Part shown: in pieces, positions 26,094-35,043 of the stretch
Layout of the letters: every line of letters starts with the position of its first letter
Numbering within the stretch: the first letter of the stretch is position 1
Source of the DNA: Acidiphilium rubrum
GTDB lineage: Bacteria; Pseudomonadota; Alphaproteobacteria; Acetobacterales; Acetobacteraceae
DNA length: 64,000 nucleotides
Reading direction: 5' to 3'
NCBI RefSeq assembly: GCF_900156265.1
Contig: NZ_FTNE01000011.1
Location: forward strand, 1-64,000
Notes under the pieces: model-generated
Told to the model about the DNA's origin: nothing
Database searches by the model: none
What the model saw: the letters and a program-made list of their open reading frames with translations, nothing else
Made by a program: the position numbers and the translations under genes

Positions 26094-27022
26094 GCAGCGC
26101 TCCGTCGGCGCGGCAGCAGGCCTTGCGGGCGCAGCACCATCACCGCGATCATCGCGATGCCGAACACGAAATAGCGGTATTCCGCGAGGCCCCGGAAAAT
26201 CTGCGGTACCACGAACATCAGCGCGGTGCCGAGCAGAACGCCGGGGATCGAGCCCTGGCCGCCGACGATGACGATGGCGAACAGGGTGACCGATTCGGTG
26301 AACACGAAGGACGAGGGGCTGACGGTGGAGAGTTGCACCGCGAACAACGTGCCGGCGAGGCCGGCGAGCGCGGCGCCGAGGGCGAAAGCCAGGGTTTTCA
26401 CCTTGCGGGCATCGACCCCGAGGGTGCTGGCGGCGAGTTCGTCCTGCTTGAGATAGCGCAGCGCGCGGCCGAATTCGCAGGCATCGAGATTGCGCATGAC
26501 CAGCAGGACGAGGCCGAGCAACACCCAGTCGAGCCAGAACATCGCGCTCTGGCTTTCGAGTTGCAGGCCGAACAGCGAGGGGACGCCGATGCCGGTGATG
26601 CCGTCCGACCCGCCGGTGATGCCGCCGGGGTTGTTCTGCATCGCGAGGACGAAGATGGCGTTGAACCCGATGGTCGCGACCAGCAGATAATCACCGCGCA
26701 GGCGGATCAGCGGGGCGGAGAGCAGCGCGCCGGCGGCGGCGGCGAGCAGCATGGCGAGCGGCAGGGTGAGCAGGATCGGCACGTTCAGCGTGGTGTTCAG
26801 AATGGCGGTGACATAGGCGCCGATGCCGAAATAGACCGCGTGCCCCATGTCGAACATGCCGGCGCGGCCGAGGATGACATCCTCCGACAGGGCGGTGATG
26901 GCATAGATTGCGAAAAACGCCGCGATCGAGACCCAGGAACTGTCGAGTGCGAAGGGCAGGGCGAGGCCAGCGGCCCAGAGCAGCGCGCCGAGCTTGAGTC
27001 CGTCCAGCTTGAACCCGCGCAT
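26090..27022 (-). CDS. livM: ABC transporter permease, LivM type
   Basis: An inner-membrane permease of 310 residues with eight to ten hydrophobic segments. The LivM hallmark GRAGMFDMGHAVYFGIGAY is followed by RLRGDYLLVATIGFNAIF, with the ATPase-contact loop around FGRALRYLKQDELAASTLG. The start is the ATG at 27022, whose A is the last base of the livH stop (TGATG). The frame extends upstream only as an antisense-like artefact. It pairs with LivH to form the translocation channel. Confidence 0.92.
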   Translation of the reverse strand: MRGFKLDGLKLGALLWAAGLALPFALDSSWVSIAAFFAIYAITALSEDVILGRAGMFDMGHAVYFGIGAYVTAILNTTLNVPILLTLPLAMLLAAAAGALLSAPLIRLRGDYLLVATIGFNAIFVLAMQNNPGGITGGSDGITGIGVPSLFGLQLESQSAMFWLDWVLLGLVLLVMRNLDACEFGRALRYLKQDELAASTLGVDARKVKTLAFALGAALAGLAGTLFAVQLSTVSPSSFVFTESVTLFAIVIVGGQGSIPGVLLGTALMFVVPQIFRGLAEYRYFVFGIAMIAVMVLRPQGLLPRRRSAA

Positions 27023-27924
27023 CAGACCTTCTCCGCGACGCGCTCGCCCAGCAGGCCGGTGGGGCGCACCAGCAGGATCACGATCAGCAGGCCGAAGGTG
27101 ATCGCGTCCTGCCAGGAGCTTGAGACGTACCCGGCCGCAAAGGCGTTGAACAAGCCGAGCAGCACGCCGCCGAGCATCGCACCCGGAATGTTGCCGATGC
27201 CGCCGAGAATCGCCGCGATGAAGGCATAGAGCCCGTAGGTCCAGCCCATGGTGAAATAGGCTTCGCGGTAATAGATGCCGATGAACAGGCCGCCGATGGC
27301 GCCCAGCCCCGGGCCGATGATGAACACGCTGGTGATCACACGGTTGACGTTGATGCCCATCAGCCGCGCCGCGTCCTGATCGATCGCGGCGGCGCGGATC
27401 GCGGTGCCGAAGCGGGTGTGGTTCACGAAGAGATAGAGTGCGGCCATCAGCACCAGCGAGGCGAGGATGATCATCACCTGGATGAAGCTGATGGTGGCGC
27501 CGGCGACGTGCCAGGTGGTCGCGGGCAGCAGGTTCGAGGGGAACACATGCACCTGCGGACCCCAGACCAGCATGATGCCGTTTTCGATCATCAGCGACGC
27601 ACCGAGGGCGGAGACCACCGCGGCCAGACGATCGGCCTTGCGCAGGGGGCGGTAGGCGATGCGTTCGAGCACGACGCCCGCCACCGCGATCGCGATGATC
27701 GAGACCACGAAGGCGAGCAGCAGCAGTGCGGCACCCGGATGGCCGCCGCCGGCCGAGCCGGTCAGCATGGTCAGGCCGACGAAGGCACCGAGGATGCACA
27801 GATCGCCATGGGCGAAGTTGATCAGCCGCATCACGCCATAGACCATGGTGTAACCCAGCGCGATCAACGCGTAGATGCCACCCACCGTCAGGCCGTTGAC
27901 GATCTGCTGGATGAATGTGCCCAT
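27022..27924 (-). CDS. livH: ABC transporter permease, LivH type
   Basis: A 300-residue permease of the HAAT family. The N-terminus (QQIVNGLTVGGIYALIALGYTMVYG) and the segment MRLINFAHGDLCILGAFVG are diagnostic for LivH. The coupling loop TRFGTAIRAAAIDQDAARLMGI is present. It lies 12 bases downstream of the substrate-binding protein gene and is coupled to livM. Confidence 0.93.
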   Translation of the reverse strand: MGTFIQQIVNGLTVGGIYALIALGYTMVYGVMRLINFAHGDLCILGAFVGLTMLTGSAGGGHPGAALLLLAFVVSIIAIAVAGVVLERIAYRPLRKADRLAAVVSALGASLMIENGIMLVWGPQVHVFPSNLLPATTWHVAGATISFIQVMIILASLVLMAALYLFVNHTRFGTAIRAAAIDQDAARLMGINVNRVITSVFIIGPGLGAIGGLFIGIYYREAYFTMGWTYGLYAFIAAILGGIGNIPGAMLGGVLLGLFNAFAAGYVSSSWQDAITFGLLIVILLVRPTGLLGERVAEKV

Positions 27925-27936
27925 GGCGGGCGCCGC

Positions 27937-29079
27937 TCAGCCCGCGGTCGGAGTGGGGTAGAGAATTTTATAGCTTCCGTCCGGCTGGACCTCGAACGCG
28001 ACGAACGGGCTGCCGGTGCGCTCGCCCTTGGCGTTCCAGGCGAAGGTGCCGGTGAGGCCCTGGAACGATTTCATGCCGTGCAGATAGGTTTCGAGCGCGG
28101 CGGGTTTGACCGATTTGGTGGCTGCGATCGCCTGCATCACCGCGCGCATGCCATCGGCGTTGGTCAGCGTGAATACCGAAGGCGGCAGCGCGCCGTATTT
28201 GGTTTTGTAATCGGCGACGAATTGCTTGGCGACCGGATAGGGCAGGTCGGCCGGTGCGGGGACGTTGATGATGATCGAACCCGCTGCCGCCGCGCCCGCG
28301 ATTTTGGCGAAGGCGACGTTCTGATTGGCGTCGCCGCCGACGAAAGTGGCTTTCATGCCGAGTTGGGTCATCTGCGCGCGGATCAGCCCGCCATCGGAAT
28401 AATAGCCCGAGAAATACAGCGCATCGGGTTGCAGCGCCTTCAGTTTGGTCAAAACCGGCGAGAAATTCTGCGAGCCGGCGTTGATGAAGGATTTATCGAC
28501 GATTGTGCCGTGCGCGGCCTTGACGTCCGCGACCACGGCTTCGGCCAGACCGGTCGCGAAGCTCGAATGGTCGGTCAGGACTGCGATTTTCTTGTAGTGC
28601 TGCACATCGACCAGATAATGCGCGGTGAATTTGGCTTCCGCCGAATTGGGCGCCGCATTGCCGAACCAGGTCTTGTAACCGTGCTTGAGCAATTCATTGC
28701 TGGTGCCATCGGAGGTCTGGATCACGTCGGCCCGGGCATAGATCGGCTCGGCGGCGAGCGCGGCGCCGCTGGTGTAGGAGCCGATGACGGCGACGACATG
28801 GTCGTTGACCAGCTGGCGCGCGCAGATTGCGGCTTGCGCTGCCTCGCCCTGGTCGTCACAGGTGATCACCTCGATCTTGCGGCCGAGCAGCCCGCCCTTG
28901 GCATTCTGCTGCGCCGCCAGCAACTTCACCGCCCGCGCGATCCCCTGGCCTTCGTCGGCGTAGGTGCCGGTGATCGGCGCCTGGACACCGATTTTGATCG
29001 GCGGTGCAGCATGGGCCGCGCCGGACGCCGCGAGCAGTGCGACCGATACGCCGAGGCCGATTGTCGATGTCCTGAGCAT
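27937..29079 (-). CDS. livK: Periplasmic substrate-binding protein, LivK/HAAT type
   Basis: A 380-residue type I periplasmic binding protein. A signal peptide of 24 residues ends in AHA. The mature protein starts APPIKIGVQAPITGTYADEG, the usual LivJ/LivK opening, and includes an AVIGSYTSGAALAAEPIY ligand-pocket segment. Two cysteines (EVITCDDQGEAAQAAICA) are placed as in other members. Family members bind branched-chain amino acids, amides, urea or aromatic acids. The position next to the glyoxylate/purine genes raises the possibility of a purine-related solute, but the sequence does not prove it. A GGGGAACC-type ribosome site precedes the ATG. Confidence 0.88.
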   Translation of the reverse strand: MLRTSTIGLGVSVALLAASGAAHAAPPIKIGVQAPITGTYADEGQGIARAVKLLAAQQNAKGGLLGRKIEVITCDDQGEAAQAAICARQLVNDHVVAVIGSYTSGAALAAEPIYARADVIQTSDGTSNELLKHGYKTWFGNAAPNSAEAKFTAHYLVDVQHYKKIAVLTDHSSFATGLAEAVVADVKAAHGTIVDKSFINAGSQNFSPVLTKLKALQPDALYFSGYYSDGGLIRAQMTQLGMKATFVGGDANQNVAFAKIAGAAAAGSIIINVPAPADLPYPVAKQFVADYKTKYGALPPSVFTLTNADGMRAVMQAIAATKSVKPAALETYLHGMKSFQGLTGTFAWNAKGERTGSPFVAFEVQPDGSYKILYPTPTAG

Positions 29080-29168
29080 TCGAGGTTCCCCTGTCTGGTT
29101 ATCATCGTTCGTTGCAGATGAACGTCATCCTACACCATGAAACGCCGCCACCGACAACCGGACCGGCA

Positions 29169-29215
29169 GTCGGGGGCGTGGCCCGCCTTGCTGACGGGCT
29201 GGCCGCGCCCCCGAC
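29169..29215 (-). other. GC-rich hairpin between the glycerate kinase gene and livK
   Basis: The arms GTCGGGGGCG-T-GGCC and GGCC-G-CGCCCCCGAC, around a loop of about 18 bases, form a strong stem in the 142-base gap upstream of... the glycerate kinase stop on one side and livK on the other. Genes on both sides read on the minus strand: the glycerate kinase ends at 29222 and livK begins at 29079. No T-run follows, so it is not a classical terminator. It could dampen readthrough or protect the 3' end of the glyoxylate operon transcript. Confidence 0.5.
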
Positions 29216-29221
29216 CGTGGG

Positions 29222-30493
29222 TCAGGTGATCAGGATTGCGCGGAAATCATTGACGTTGGTGCGGGTGGGGCCGGTGGTGATCAGGTCGCCCAGCCGGCTG
29301 AATACCGTGTAGCCATCGTTATCGGCGAGGGCGACGGCGGGGTCGATGCCGGCGGCGCGGGCGCGGGCGATGGTGTCGGGCGTGAGGCGGGCGCCGGCGT
29401 TGGATTCGGTGCCGTCGATGCCATCGGTATCGCAGGCGATGGCGTGGATGCGCGGGTGGCCGGCGAGGGCGATGGCGAGGCCGAGCAGGAATTCGGCGTT
29501 GCGGCCGCCGCGGCCGTTGCCGCGCACGGTGACGGTGGTTTCGCCGCCCGAGATCAGCACGCAGGGCGGGGTGGCGGGTTGGCCGTGGGTGGCGCTGCTG
29601 TGGGCCATGGCGGCCATGACGCGGGCGACGTCGTTCGCTTCGCCTTCGATGGCATCGCCAAGGATGATCGGCGTGATGCCGGCGGCGCGGGCGACGCCAG
29701 CGGCGGCTTCGAGCGCGTGCCAGGGGGTCGCGATCATGATGCTGGTGGCGCGGTCGAACGCGGGATCGCCTGGTTTCGGGGTTTCGGCTTCGGGCCGGCG
29801 CAGCCACGCGGCGACCGCGGCGGGCGGTTCGATGCCGTAGCGCGCGAGGATGGCGGCGGCCTCGGCGCGGGTCGAGGCGTCCGGCACGGTCGGGCCGGAG
29901 CCGATCACCGAGGGATCGTCGCCCGGAACGTCCGAGATCATCAGCGTGATGATGCGGGCCGGCGCGCAGGCGGCGGCGAGGCGGCCACCCTTGATGGCGG
30001 AGAGATGTTTGCGCACGCAGTTCATGTCGTGGATCGGCGCACCGCTGCGCAGGAGGGCGCGATTGATCGATTGTTTGGCGGCGAGATCGATCCCCGGCGC
30101 GGGCAGGGCGAGCAGGGCGGAGGCGCCGCCGGACATCAGGCACAGGACCAGATCATCCGCGGTGAGGCCCTGGACCATGGCGAGCATGCGGGCGGCGGCG
30201 CGCTGGCCGGCATCGTCGGGGACGGGGTGCGAGGCTTCGACCACCTCGATCCGGGCGAGGTGATCGACGCCGTGGCCGTAGCGGGTGACCACCAGGCCGG
30301 TGAGCGGCCGATCCGCCGGCCATGCAGCCTCGACCACCGAAGCCATGGCGGCGGCGGCCTTGCCGGCGCCAATGACGATGGTGCGGCCCTTGGGCGGCGG
30401 CGGCAGATGCGGTGCCATGCAGTGGGCGGGCAGCGCGGCGGCGACGGCGGCGTGGAACATGCGTTCCAGCAGCGCGGTGGCGGGTTCGCTCAT
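29222..30493 (-). CDS. ttuD: Glycerate 2-kinase (TtuD/GckA, MOFRL type)
   Basis: A 423-residue glycerate kinase of the MOFRL family, which phosphorylates D-glycerate to 2-phosphoglycerate. Diagnostic parts are IVIGAGKAAAAMASVVE, VVEASHPVPDDAG, LCLMSGGASALL, NCVRKHLSAIKGGRLA, ISDVPGDDPSVIGSGPT and the C-terminal MOFRL region (ISGGETTVTVRGNGRGGRNAE, then DTDGIDGTESNAGA). The ATG at 30493 is chosen because the protein then begins at the normal family N-terminus; the frame extends upstream without homology. It is the last step of the gcl-hyi-glxR operon, 19 bases after glxR. Confidence 0.93.
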   Translation of the reverse strand: MSEPATALLERMFHAAVAAALPAHCMAPHLPPPPKGRTIVIGAGKAAAAMASVVEAAWPADRPLTGLVVTRYGHGVDHLARIEVVEASHPVPDDAGQRAAARMLAMVQGLTADDLVLCLMSGGASALLALPAPGIDLAAKQSINRALLRSGAPIHDMNCVRKHLSAIKGGRLAAACAPARIITLMISDVPGDDPSVIGSGPTVPDASTRAEAAAILARYGIEPPAAVAAWLRRPEAETPKPGDPAFDRATSIMIATPWHALEAAAGVARAAGITPIILGDAIEGEANDVARVMAAMAHSSATHGQPATPPCVLISGGETTVTVRGNGRGGRNAEFLLGLAIALAGHPRIHAIACDTDGIDGTESNAGARLTPDTIARARAAGIDPAVALADNDGYTVFSRLGDLITTGPTRTNVNDFRAILIT

Positions 30494-30512
30494 CGGGGCG
30501 GCGGCTCCGGGC

Positions 30513-31400
30513 TCAGGCCGCGCCGATGTCGTGGTTGGCGAGGCGTTCGAGCACGCGGACCATGCCGGAGTGATCCCACGCAGCACCGCCGGCGGCGCTG
30601 GCCGCGTTGAACAATTCCTGGCAGGTCGCGGTGTTGGGCAGGCTGACGCCGAGGGCGCGGGCCCCATCGAGCGCGAGGTTGAGGTCTTTCTGGTGCAGTT
30701 CGATGCGGAAACCGGGTGTGACGTTGCGCGCGATCATGCGTTCGCCGTGGACTTCGAGCACGCGCGAGCTGGCGAAGCCGCCCATCAGCGCGGCGCGGAC
30801 GCGGGCCGGATCGGCGCCGGCCTTGGAGGCGAACACCAGCGCCTCGCCGACCGCCTCGATGGTGAGGGCGACGATGATCTGGTTGGCGACCTTGGTGGTC
30901 TGGCCATCGCCGTTGCCACCGATCAGGGTGATGTTCTTGCCCATCAGCTCGAAGACGGGTTTGAGTTTTGCGAAGGCGGCGTCCGGCCCGCCGACCATGA
31001 TGGTCAGGCTCGCGGCCTTGGCGCCGACCTCGCCGCCGGAGACCGGTGCGTCGAGATAATCGCAGCCGAGCGCGTTGATGCGTTCGGCGAAGGCTTTGGT
31101 CGCGATCGGCGAGATCGAGCTCATGTCGACCACGATCTTGCCGGGCGTGAGGCCCGCGGCGACGCCCTGGGCGCCGAACAGCACGGCTTCGACATCGGGC
31201 GTGTCGGGCACCATGGTGATGATGATGTCGGCGACGGCGGCGAGGCTCGCGGCATCGGCGCAGGATGTGGCGCCGGCTTCGACCAGGGCCGCACTCTGGC
31301 GGCTGGCTTGCAGCACGAACAGTTCGTGGCCGCCGGCGAGCAGATGGCCCGCCATCGGCCGGCCCATGATGCCGAGGCCGATAAATCCGATGTTACTCAT
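30513..31400 (-). CDS. glxR: Tartronate semialdehyde reductase
   Basis: A beta-hydroxyacid dehydrogenase of 295 residues that reduces tartronate semialdehyde to D-glycerate with NAD(P)H. The Rossmann motif GFIGLGIMGRPMAGHL is at the N-terminus, the substrate-binding DAPVSGGEVGA follows, and the catalytic lysine region is TKVANQIIVALTIEAVGEAL. The closest known types are GlxR/GarR. The ATG at 31400 overlaps the hyi stop (ATGA). Placement between hyi and glycerate kinase makes the assignment secure. Confidence 0.93.
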   Translation of the reverse strand: MSNIGFIGLGIMGRPMAGHLLAGGHELFVLQASRQSAALVEAGATSCADAASLAAVADIIITMVPDTPDVEAVLFGAQGVAAGLTPGKIVVDMSSISPIATKAFAERINALGCDYLDAPVSGGEVGAKAASLTIMVGGPDAAFAKLKPVFELMGKNITLIGGNGDGQTTKVANQIIVALTIEAVGEALVFASKAGADPARVRAALMGGFASSRVLEVHGERMIARNVTPGFRIELHQKDLNLALDGARALGVSLPNTATCQELFNAASAAGGAAWDHSGMVRVLERLANHDIGAA

Positions 31401-32185
31401 AGGACGCTCTCCGTGCGATAGTGGTTCAGCCAGCCGAGGCCGGCGGTGGTCGTGGTTGCGGGTTTGTATTCGCAGCCGATCCAGCCTTGGTAGCCCAGAT
31501 CGTCGATCAGATGAAACAGATGGGCGTAGTTGATTTCGCCGGTGCCGGGTTCGTGGCGGCCGGGATTGTCGGCGAGCTGGATATGGCCGATGCGGGGGAA
31601 CTGCGTCTCGATGGTGCGGCTCAGATCGCCCTCCATCGCCTGGGCGTGATAGATATCGTACTGTAGTTTCAGGTTGGGGGACGCGACGGCATCGATGATC
31701 GCGAGCGCCTGATCGGTGCGGTTGACGAAGAAGCCTGGAATGTCGCGGGTGTTGACCGGTTCGAGCAGCAAAGTGAGGCCGGCTTGCTGCAGGGCGGTGG
31801 CTGCAAACGTCAGGTTTTCGATCAAGGTGTCGCGGGCGATGGCGTGATGCTCGGGTGCGACGATGCCGGCGAGGCAGTTGAGCGCGGGGCAGCCGAGGGC
31901 GGTGGCGTAGTCGATCGCGCGGCCGACGCCGTCGCGAAACTCGCCGGTGCGGGCAGGATCGCAGGCGATGCCGCGTTCGCCGGCTTCCCAATTGCCGGCG
32001 GGCAGGTTGTGCAGCACGAGGCGCAGGTTGTGTTCGGTCAGCGCGGCCTGCACGGCGGCTTTGGGGAAGGCGTAGGGGAACAGGAACTCGACGGCGTCGA
32101 ACCCGGCGGCGCGCGCGGCGGCGAAGCGGTCGAGGAACGGCAGGTCGGTGAACAGCATGGTCAGGTTGGCGGCGAAACGCGGCAT
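31397..32185 (-). CDS. hyi: Hydroxypyruvate isomerase
   Basis: A TIM-barrel isomerase of 262 residues that interconverts hydroxypyruvate and tartronate semialdehyde. Family landmarks are MPRFAANLTMLFTDLPFLDRF, DAVEFLFPYAF, LLLEPVNTRDIPGFF (metal-binding Glu), LQYDIYHAQAMEGDL, HIQLADNPGRHEPGTGEINY and GWIGCEYKP. AAAGGAG stands eight bases before the ATG. It follows gcl by 14 bases and overlaps glxR by four. Confidence 0.95.
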   Translation of the reverse strand: MPRFAANLTMLFTDLPFLDRFAAARAAGFDAVEFLFPYAFPKAAVQAALTEHNLRLVLHNLPAGNWEAGERGIACDPARTGEFRDGVGRAIDYATALGCPALNCLAGIVAPEHHAIARDTLIENLTFAATALQQAGLTLLLEPVNTRDIPGFFVNRTDQALAIIDAVASPNLKLQYDIYHAQAMEGDLSRTIETQFPRIGHIQLADNPGRHEPGTGEINYAHLFHLIDDLGYQGWIGCEYKPATTTTAGLGWLNHYRTESVL

Positions 32186-32199
32186 GGTCGGCTCCTTTA

Positions 32200-33969
32200 T
32201 TACAGCACCAGATTGGGATCGAGGCAGAGAATGTCTTCGAATTCGTTGACCGCATCGATTTCGGTGCCCATGGCGATGTTGGTCACGCGTTCGAGGATGA
32301 ATTCGATCACCACGGGGACCTGGAACTCCGCCATCAGCGCCTGGGCGCGGGCGAACGCGTCCTTGAACTCGTTGGGGCTTTTCACCCTGATCGCCTTGCA
32401 GCCGAGCCCTTCGGCGACCGCGACGTGATCGACGCCGTAGCCGCGCACATCGTCCTGATCGGGACCGGCGTTGATGTTGTCGAACGCGAGGCTGACCTCG
32501 AAATCCATCGAAAAGCCGCGCTGCGCCTGACGGATCAGGCCGAGGTAGGAATTGTTCACCACCACGTGCAGGTAGGGTAGTTTGTGCTGGGCGCCGACCG
32601 CCAATTCCTCGATCATGAACTGGAAATCATAGTCGCCGGAGAGGGCGACGATGGGTTTGTCCGGGCAGGCGGCGCGCACGCCGAGAGCGGCCGGCAGGGT
32701 CCAGCCGAGCGGGCCGGCCTGACCGCAATTGACCCAGTTGCGCGGCTGATAGACCCGCAGGAATTGCGCACCGGCGATCTGCGACAGGCCGATGGTGGCG
32801 ACGTAGCAGGTGTCGCGCGCCAGAATCTCGTTCATTTCCTGATAGACGCGCTGCGGCTTCAGGGGCACCTGGTCGAAATGCGTCTTGCGCAGCATCACCG
32901 CCTTGCGATGGCCGCAGGCGGCGGCCCAGTCCGACCGGTCGCGCAGTTGGCCTTGATGTTTCAGATCGGTGGCGACGGCGATGAACTGGTCGAGCGCCGC
33001 CCCGGCATCGGAGACGATGCCGAAATCCGGGCCGAACACGCGGCCGATCTGGGTCGGCTCGATATCGACATGCACGAAGGTGCGGCCCCGCGTGTAGGTC
33101 TCGATCGAGCCGGTGTGGCGATTGGCCCAGCGGTTGCCGATGCCGAGCGCGAAATCGGCGGCGAGGAAATTGGCGTTGCCGTAGCGGTGGCTGGTTTGTA
33201 GCCCGACCATGCCGGCCATCAGCGGATGATCGTCCGGGATGGTGCCCCAGCCCATCAGCGTCGGGATCACCGGGATGCCGGTGAGCTCGGCGAAGGCGAC
33301 CAGGCGGTCGGCGGCGTCGGCGTTCAGGATGCCGCCGCCGGCGATGATGACCGGGCGTTCGGCGGCGTTGAGCATGGCGATCGCTTTTTCGGCCTGGCGG
33401 CGCGAGGCGGCGGGTTTGTGGACCGGCAGGGGTTCGTAGGTATCATCGTCGAACTCGATTTCGGCCATCTGCACATCGATCGGCAGGTCGATCAGCACCG
33501 GTCCGGGGCGGCCGGTGCGCATGGTGTGGAACGCCTGCTGGAACACCATCGGCACCAGGGCGGGTTCGCGCACGCAGACCGCCCATTTGGTGACCGGGCG
33601 GGCGATCGATTCGATATCGACGGCCTGGAAATCTTCCTTGTACAGCCGCGCGCGGGGGGCCTGGCCGGTGATGCACAGCATGGGGATGGAATCCGCCTGG
33701 GCGGCGTAGAGCCCGGTGATCATGTCGGTGCCGGCCGGACCGGAGGTGCCGATGCAGATGCCGATGTTGCCGGCGGCGGCGCGGGAATAGCCATCCGCCA
33801 TGTGGGCCGCCCCCTCGACATGGCGCGCCAGGATATGGCGGATGCCGCCATCCGCCTTGAGGGCGGCGTAGAGCGGGTTGATCGCGGCACCCGGCACGCC
33901 GAACGCGGTGGTCACACCCTCGCGGCGCAGCACGCGCACCGCCGCCTCGATCGCTTTCATTTTGGCCAT
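32200..33969 (-). CDS. gcl: Glyoxylate carboligase
   Basis: A thiamine-diphosphate enzyme of 589 residues that joins two glyoxylates into tartronate semialdehyde plus CO2. The acetolactate synthase-like fold is clear: [35 protein letters not shown], and the thiamine-binding region [17 protein letters not shown] with NNSYLGLI. The segment after GVPG lacks the usual catalytic glutamate of ALS-type enzymes, as is typical of glyoxylate carboligase. A very good ribosome site (GGAGGGG) precedes the ATG. It is the first gene of the operon leading from glyoxylate to 2-phosphoglycerate and is divergent from the IclR gene. Confidence 0.96.
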   Translation of the reverse strand: MAKMKAIEAAVRVLRREGVTTAFGVPGAAINPLYAALKADGGIRHILARHVEGAAHMADGYSRAAAGNIGICIGTSGPAGTDMITGLYAAQADSIPMLCITGQAPRARLYKEDFQAVDIESIARPVTKWAVCVREPALVPMVFQQAFHTMRTGRPGPVLIDLPIDVQMAEIEFDDDTYEPLPVHKPAASRRQAEKAIAMLNAAERPVIIAGGGILNADAADRLVAFAELTGIPVIPTLMGWGTIPDDHPLMAGMVGLQTSHRYGNANFLAADFALGIGNRWANRHTGSIETYTRGRTFVHVDIEPTQIGRVFGPDFGIVSDAGAALDQFIAVATDLKHQGQLRDRSDWAAACGHRKAVMLRKTHFDQVPLKPQRVYQEMNEILARDTCYVATIGLSQIAGAQFLRVYQPRNWVNCGQAGPLGWTLPAALGVRAACPDKPIVALSGDYDFQFMIEELAVGAQHKLPYLHVVVNNSYLGLIRQAQRGFSMDFEVSLAFDNINAGPDQDDVRGYGVDHVAVAEGLGCKAIRVKSPNEFKDAFARAQALMAEFQVPVVIEFILERVTNIAMGTEIDAVNEFEDILCLDPNLVL

Positions 33970-34040
33970 TTTACCCCTCCATCGGATTGTTTTTGATTGG
34001 TGATCTGAGCATTGCGCCTGGCGGCGCGGTTTGCAATAAT

Positions 34041-34059
34041 GTTTTCACGATGTGAAAAC
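34041..34059. promoter_or_regulatory. Perfect palindrome in the gcl/IclR divergent region
   Basis: GTTTTCACGATGTGAAAAC: two exact 8-bp arms around GAT, in the 132-base divergent region between gcl and the IclR-family gene. IclR-type regulators bind short palindromes in such regions, so this is the natural operator candidate for the adjacent regulator, controlling both itself and the glyoxylate operon. Binding is inferred. Confidence 0.6.
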
Positions 34060-34101
34060 GGCATCGGAATCATGTGTTATGACAATGGCTTGTGAGGTTC
34101 C

Positions 34102-34929
34102 ATGCGGGCACGAATTTCGGGGGAAACACCAGCTGCGGCGGCGCGGGCGGTGGCGCCGGTGGAGCGGTCGATGCAGGTGCAGTCGCTGGTGCGGTCGCTG
34201 GCGATCCTGAACCGGTTGGCCGCGGCGGATGAGGGTGTGACGTTGACGGAGATCGCTCAGCAGGTGGGTCTGTCGCCCTCCACCGCGCATCGCCTGCTCA
34301 CCACGCTGGAGCATGAGCGGTATGTGCATTTCGATGCCGAGCGGCGGTTATGGTCGGTGGGCGTGCAGGCGTTCGTGGCGGGCAATGCGTTTTTGAAGAC
34401 CCGCAGCGTCGCGGGGCTGGCGCGGCCGCATATGCGCGCCCTGATGGAGGAATCCGAGGAGACCGTGAACCTCGCGGTCGAGGATCAGCACGAGGCGGTC
34501 TATCTGGCGCAGGTCGAATGCCGGCAGATGATGCGCGCCTTTGCCCGGCCGGGCGGGCGGGTGCCGCTGCATTGCTCGGGCGTCGGCAAGGCGCTGCTGT
34601 CGGCGATGAGCGATGCCGAGATCGGCCGGGTGCTGCACCAGCGCGGCATGGCGCGCATGACGGTGAAGACGATCAACCACACGGCGGGCTTGCGCGCCGA
34701 TCTGGCGGCCGCCCGCGCGCGGGGCTACGCGATCGATGATGAGGAGCACGCGATCGGGCTGCGCTGCATCGCCGCGGTGATCTTCAATGAAAGTGCCGAG
34801 GCGGTGGCGGCGATTTCGGTGTCCGGCCCGGTGGCGCGGATCAGCGATGCGCGGATTCCCCTGCTTGGCCAGCAGGTGAAGCGCAAGGCGGAGGCGATTA
34901 CCGCGCTGTTCGGCGGGCGGGGGCCATAA
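34102..34929 (+). CDS. IclR-family regulator (AllR-like)
   Basis: A 275-residue IclR-family protein. A winged helix-turn-helix lies at about residues 30-90 (SLVRSLAILNRLAAADEGVTLTE, then LSPSTAHRLLTTLE). The effector-binding GAF-like domain contains PLHCSGVGKALLSAMSD and GYAIDDEEHAIGLRCIAAV. It matches the group that senses glyoxylate or allantoin-pathway compounds (AllR). Its position, divergent from gcl-hyi-glxR-ttuD and upstream of xdhA, fits control of purine and glyoxylate use. The first ~25 residues are a variable tail. The specific effector is inferred. Confidence 0.9.
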   Translation: MRARISGETPAAAARAVAPVERSMQVQSLVRSLAILNRLAAADEGVTLTEIAQQVGLSPSTAHRLLTTLEHERYVHFDAERRLWSVGVQAFVAGNAFLKTRSVAGLARPHMRALMEESEETVNLAVEDQHEAVYLAQVECRQMMRAFARPGGRVPLHCSGVGKALLSAMSDAEIGRVLHQRGMARMTVKTINHTAGLRADLAAARARGYAIDDEEHAIGLRCIAAVIFNESAEAVAAISVSGPVARISDARIPLLGQQVKRKAEAITALFGGRGP

Positions 34930-34942
34930 GTCAGCGCTTATG
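34925..34942. promoter_or_regulatory. Palindromic motif upstream of xdhA
   Basis: CATAAG-TCAGCG-CTTATG: perfect 6-bp arms with a 6-base spacer, overlapping the stop codon of the IclR gene and about 100 bases before the xdhA start. The same arrangement, with the shared core GCGCTTATG, recurs at 39846-39863 before uraH. It is probably an operator for a purine-responsive regulator not identified here. Confidence 0.55.
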
Positions 34943-35043
34943 ATGTCAATTTGGCCTCACGGGTCCGATTTCGCTTGATTAGATCGACGCCGATGTGCCC
35001 CAATCATGGGTTCGCAGGGTCGAATCGTCAGCGGAATCAGGAC

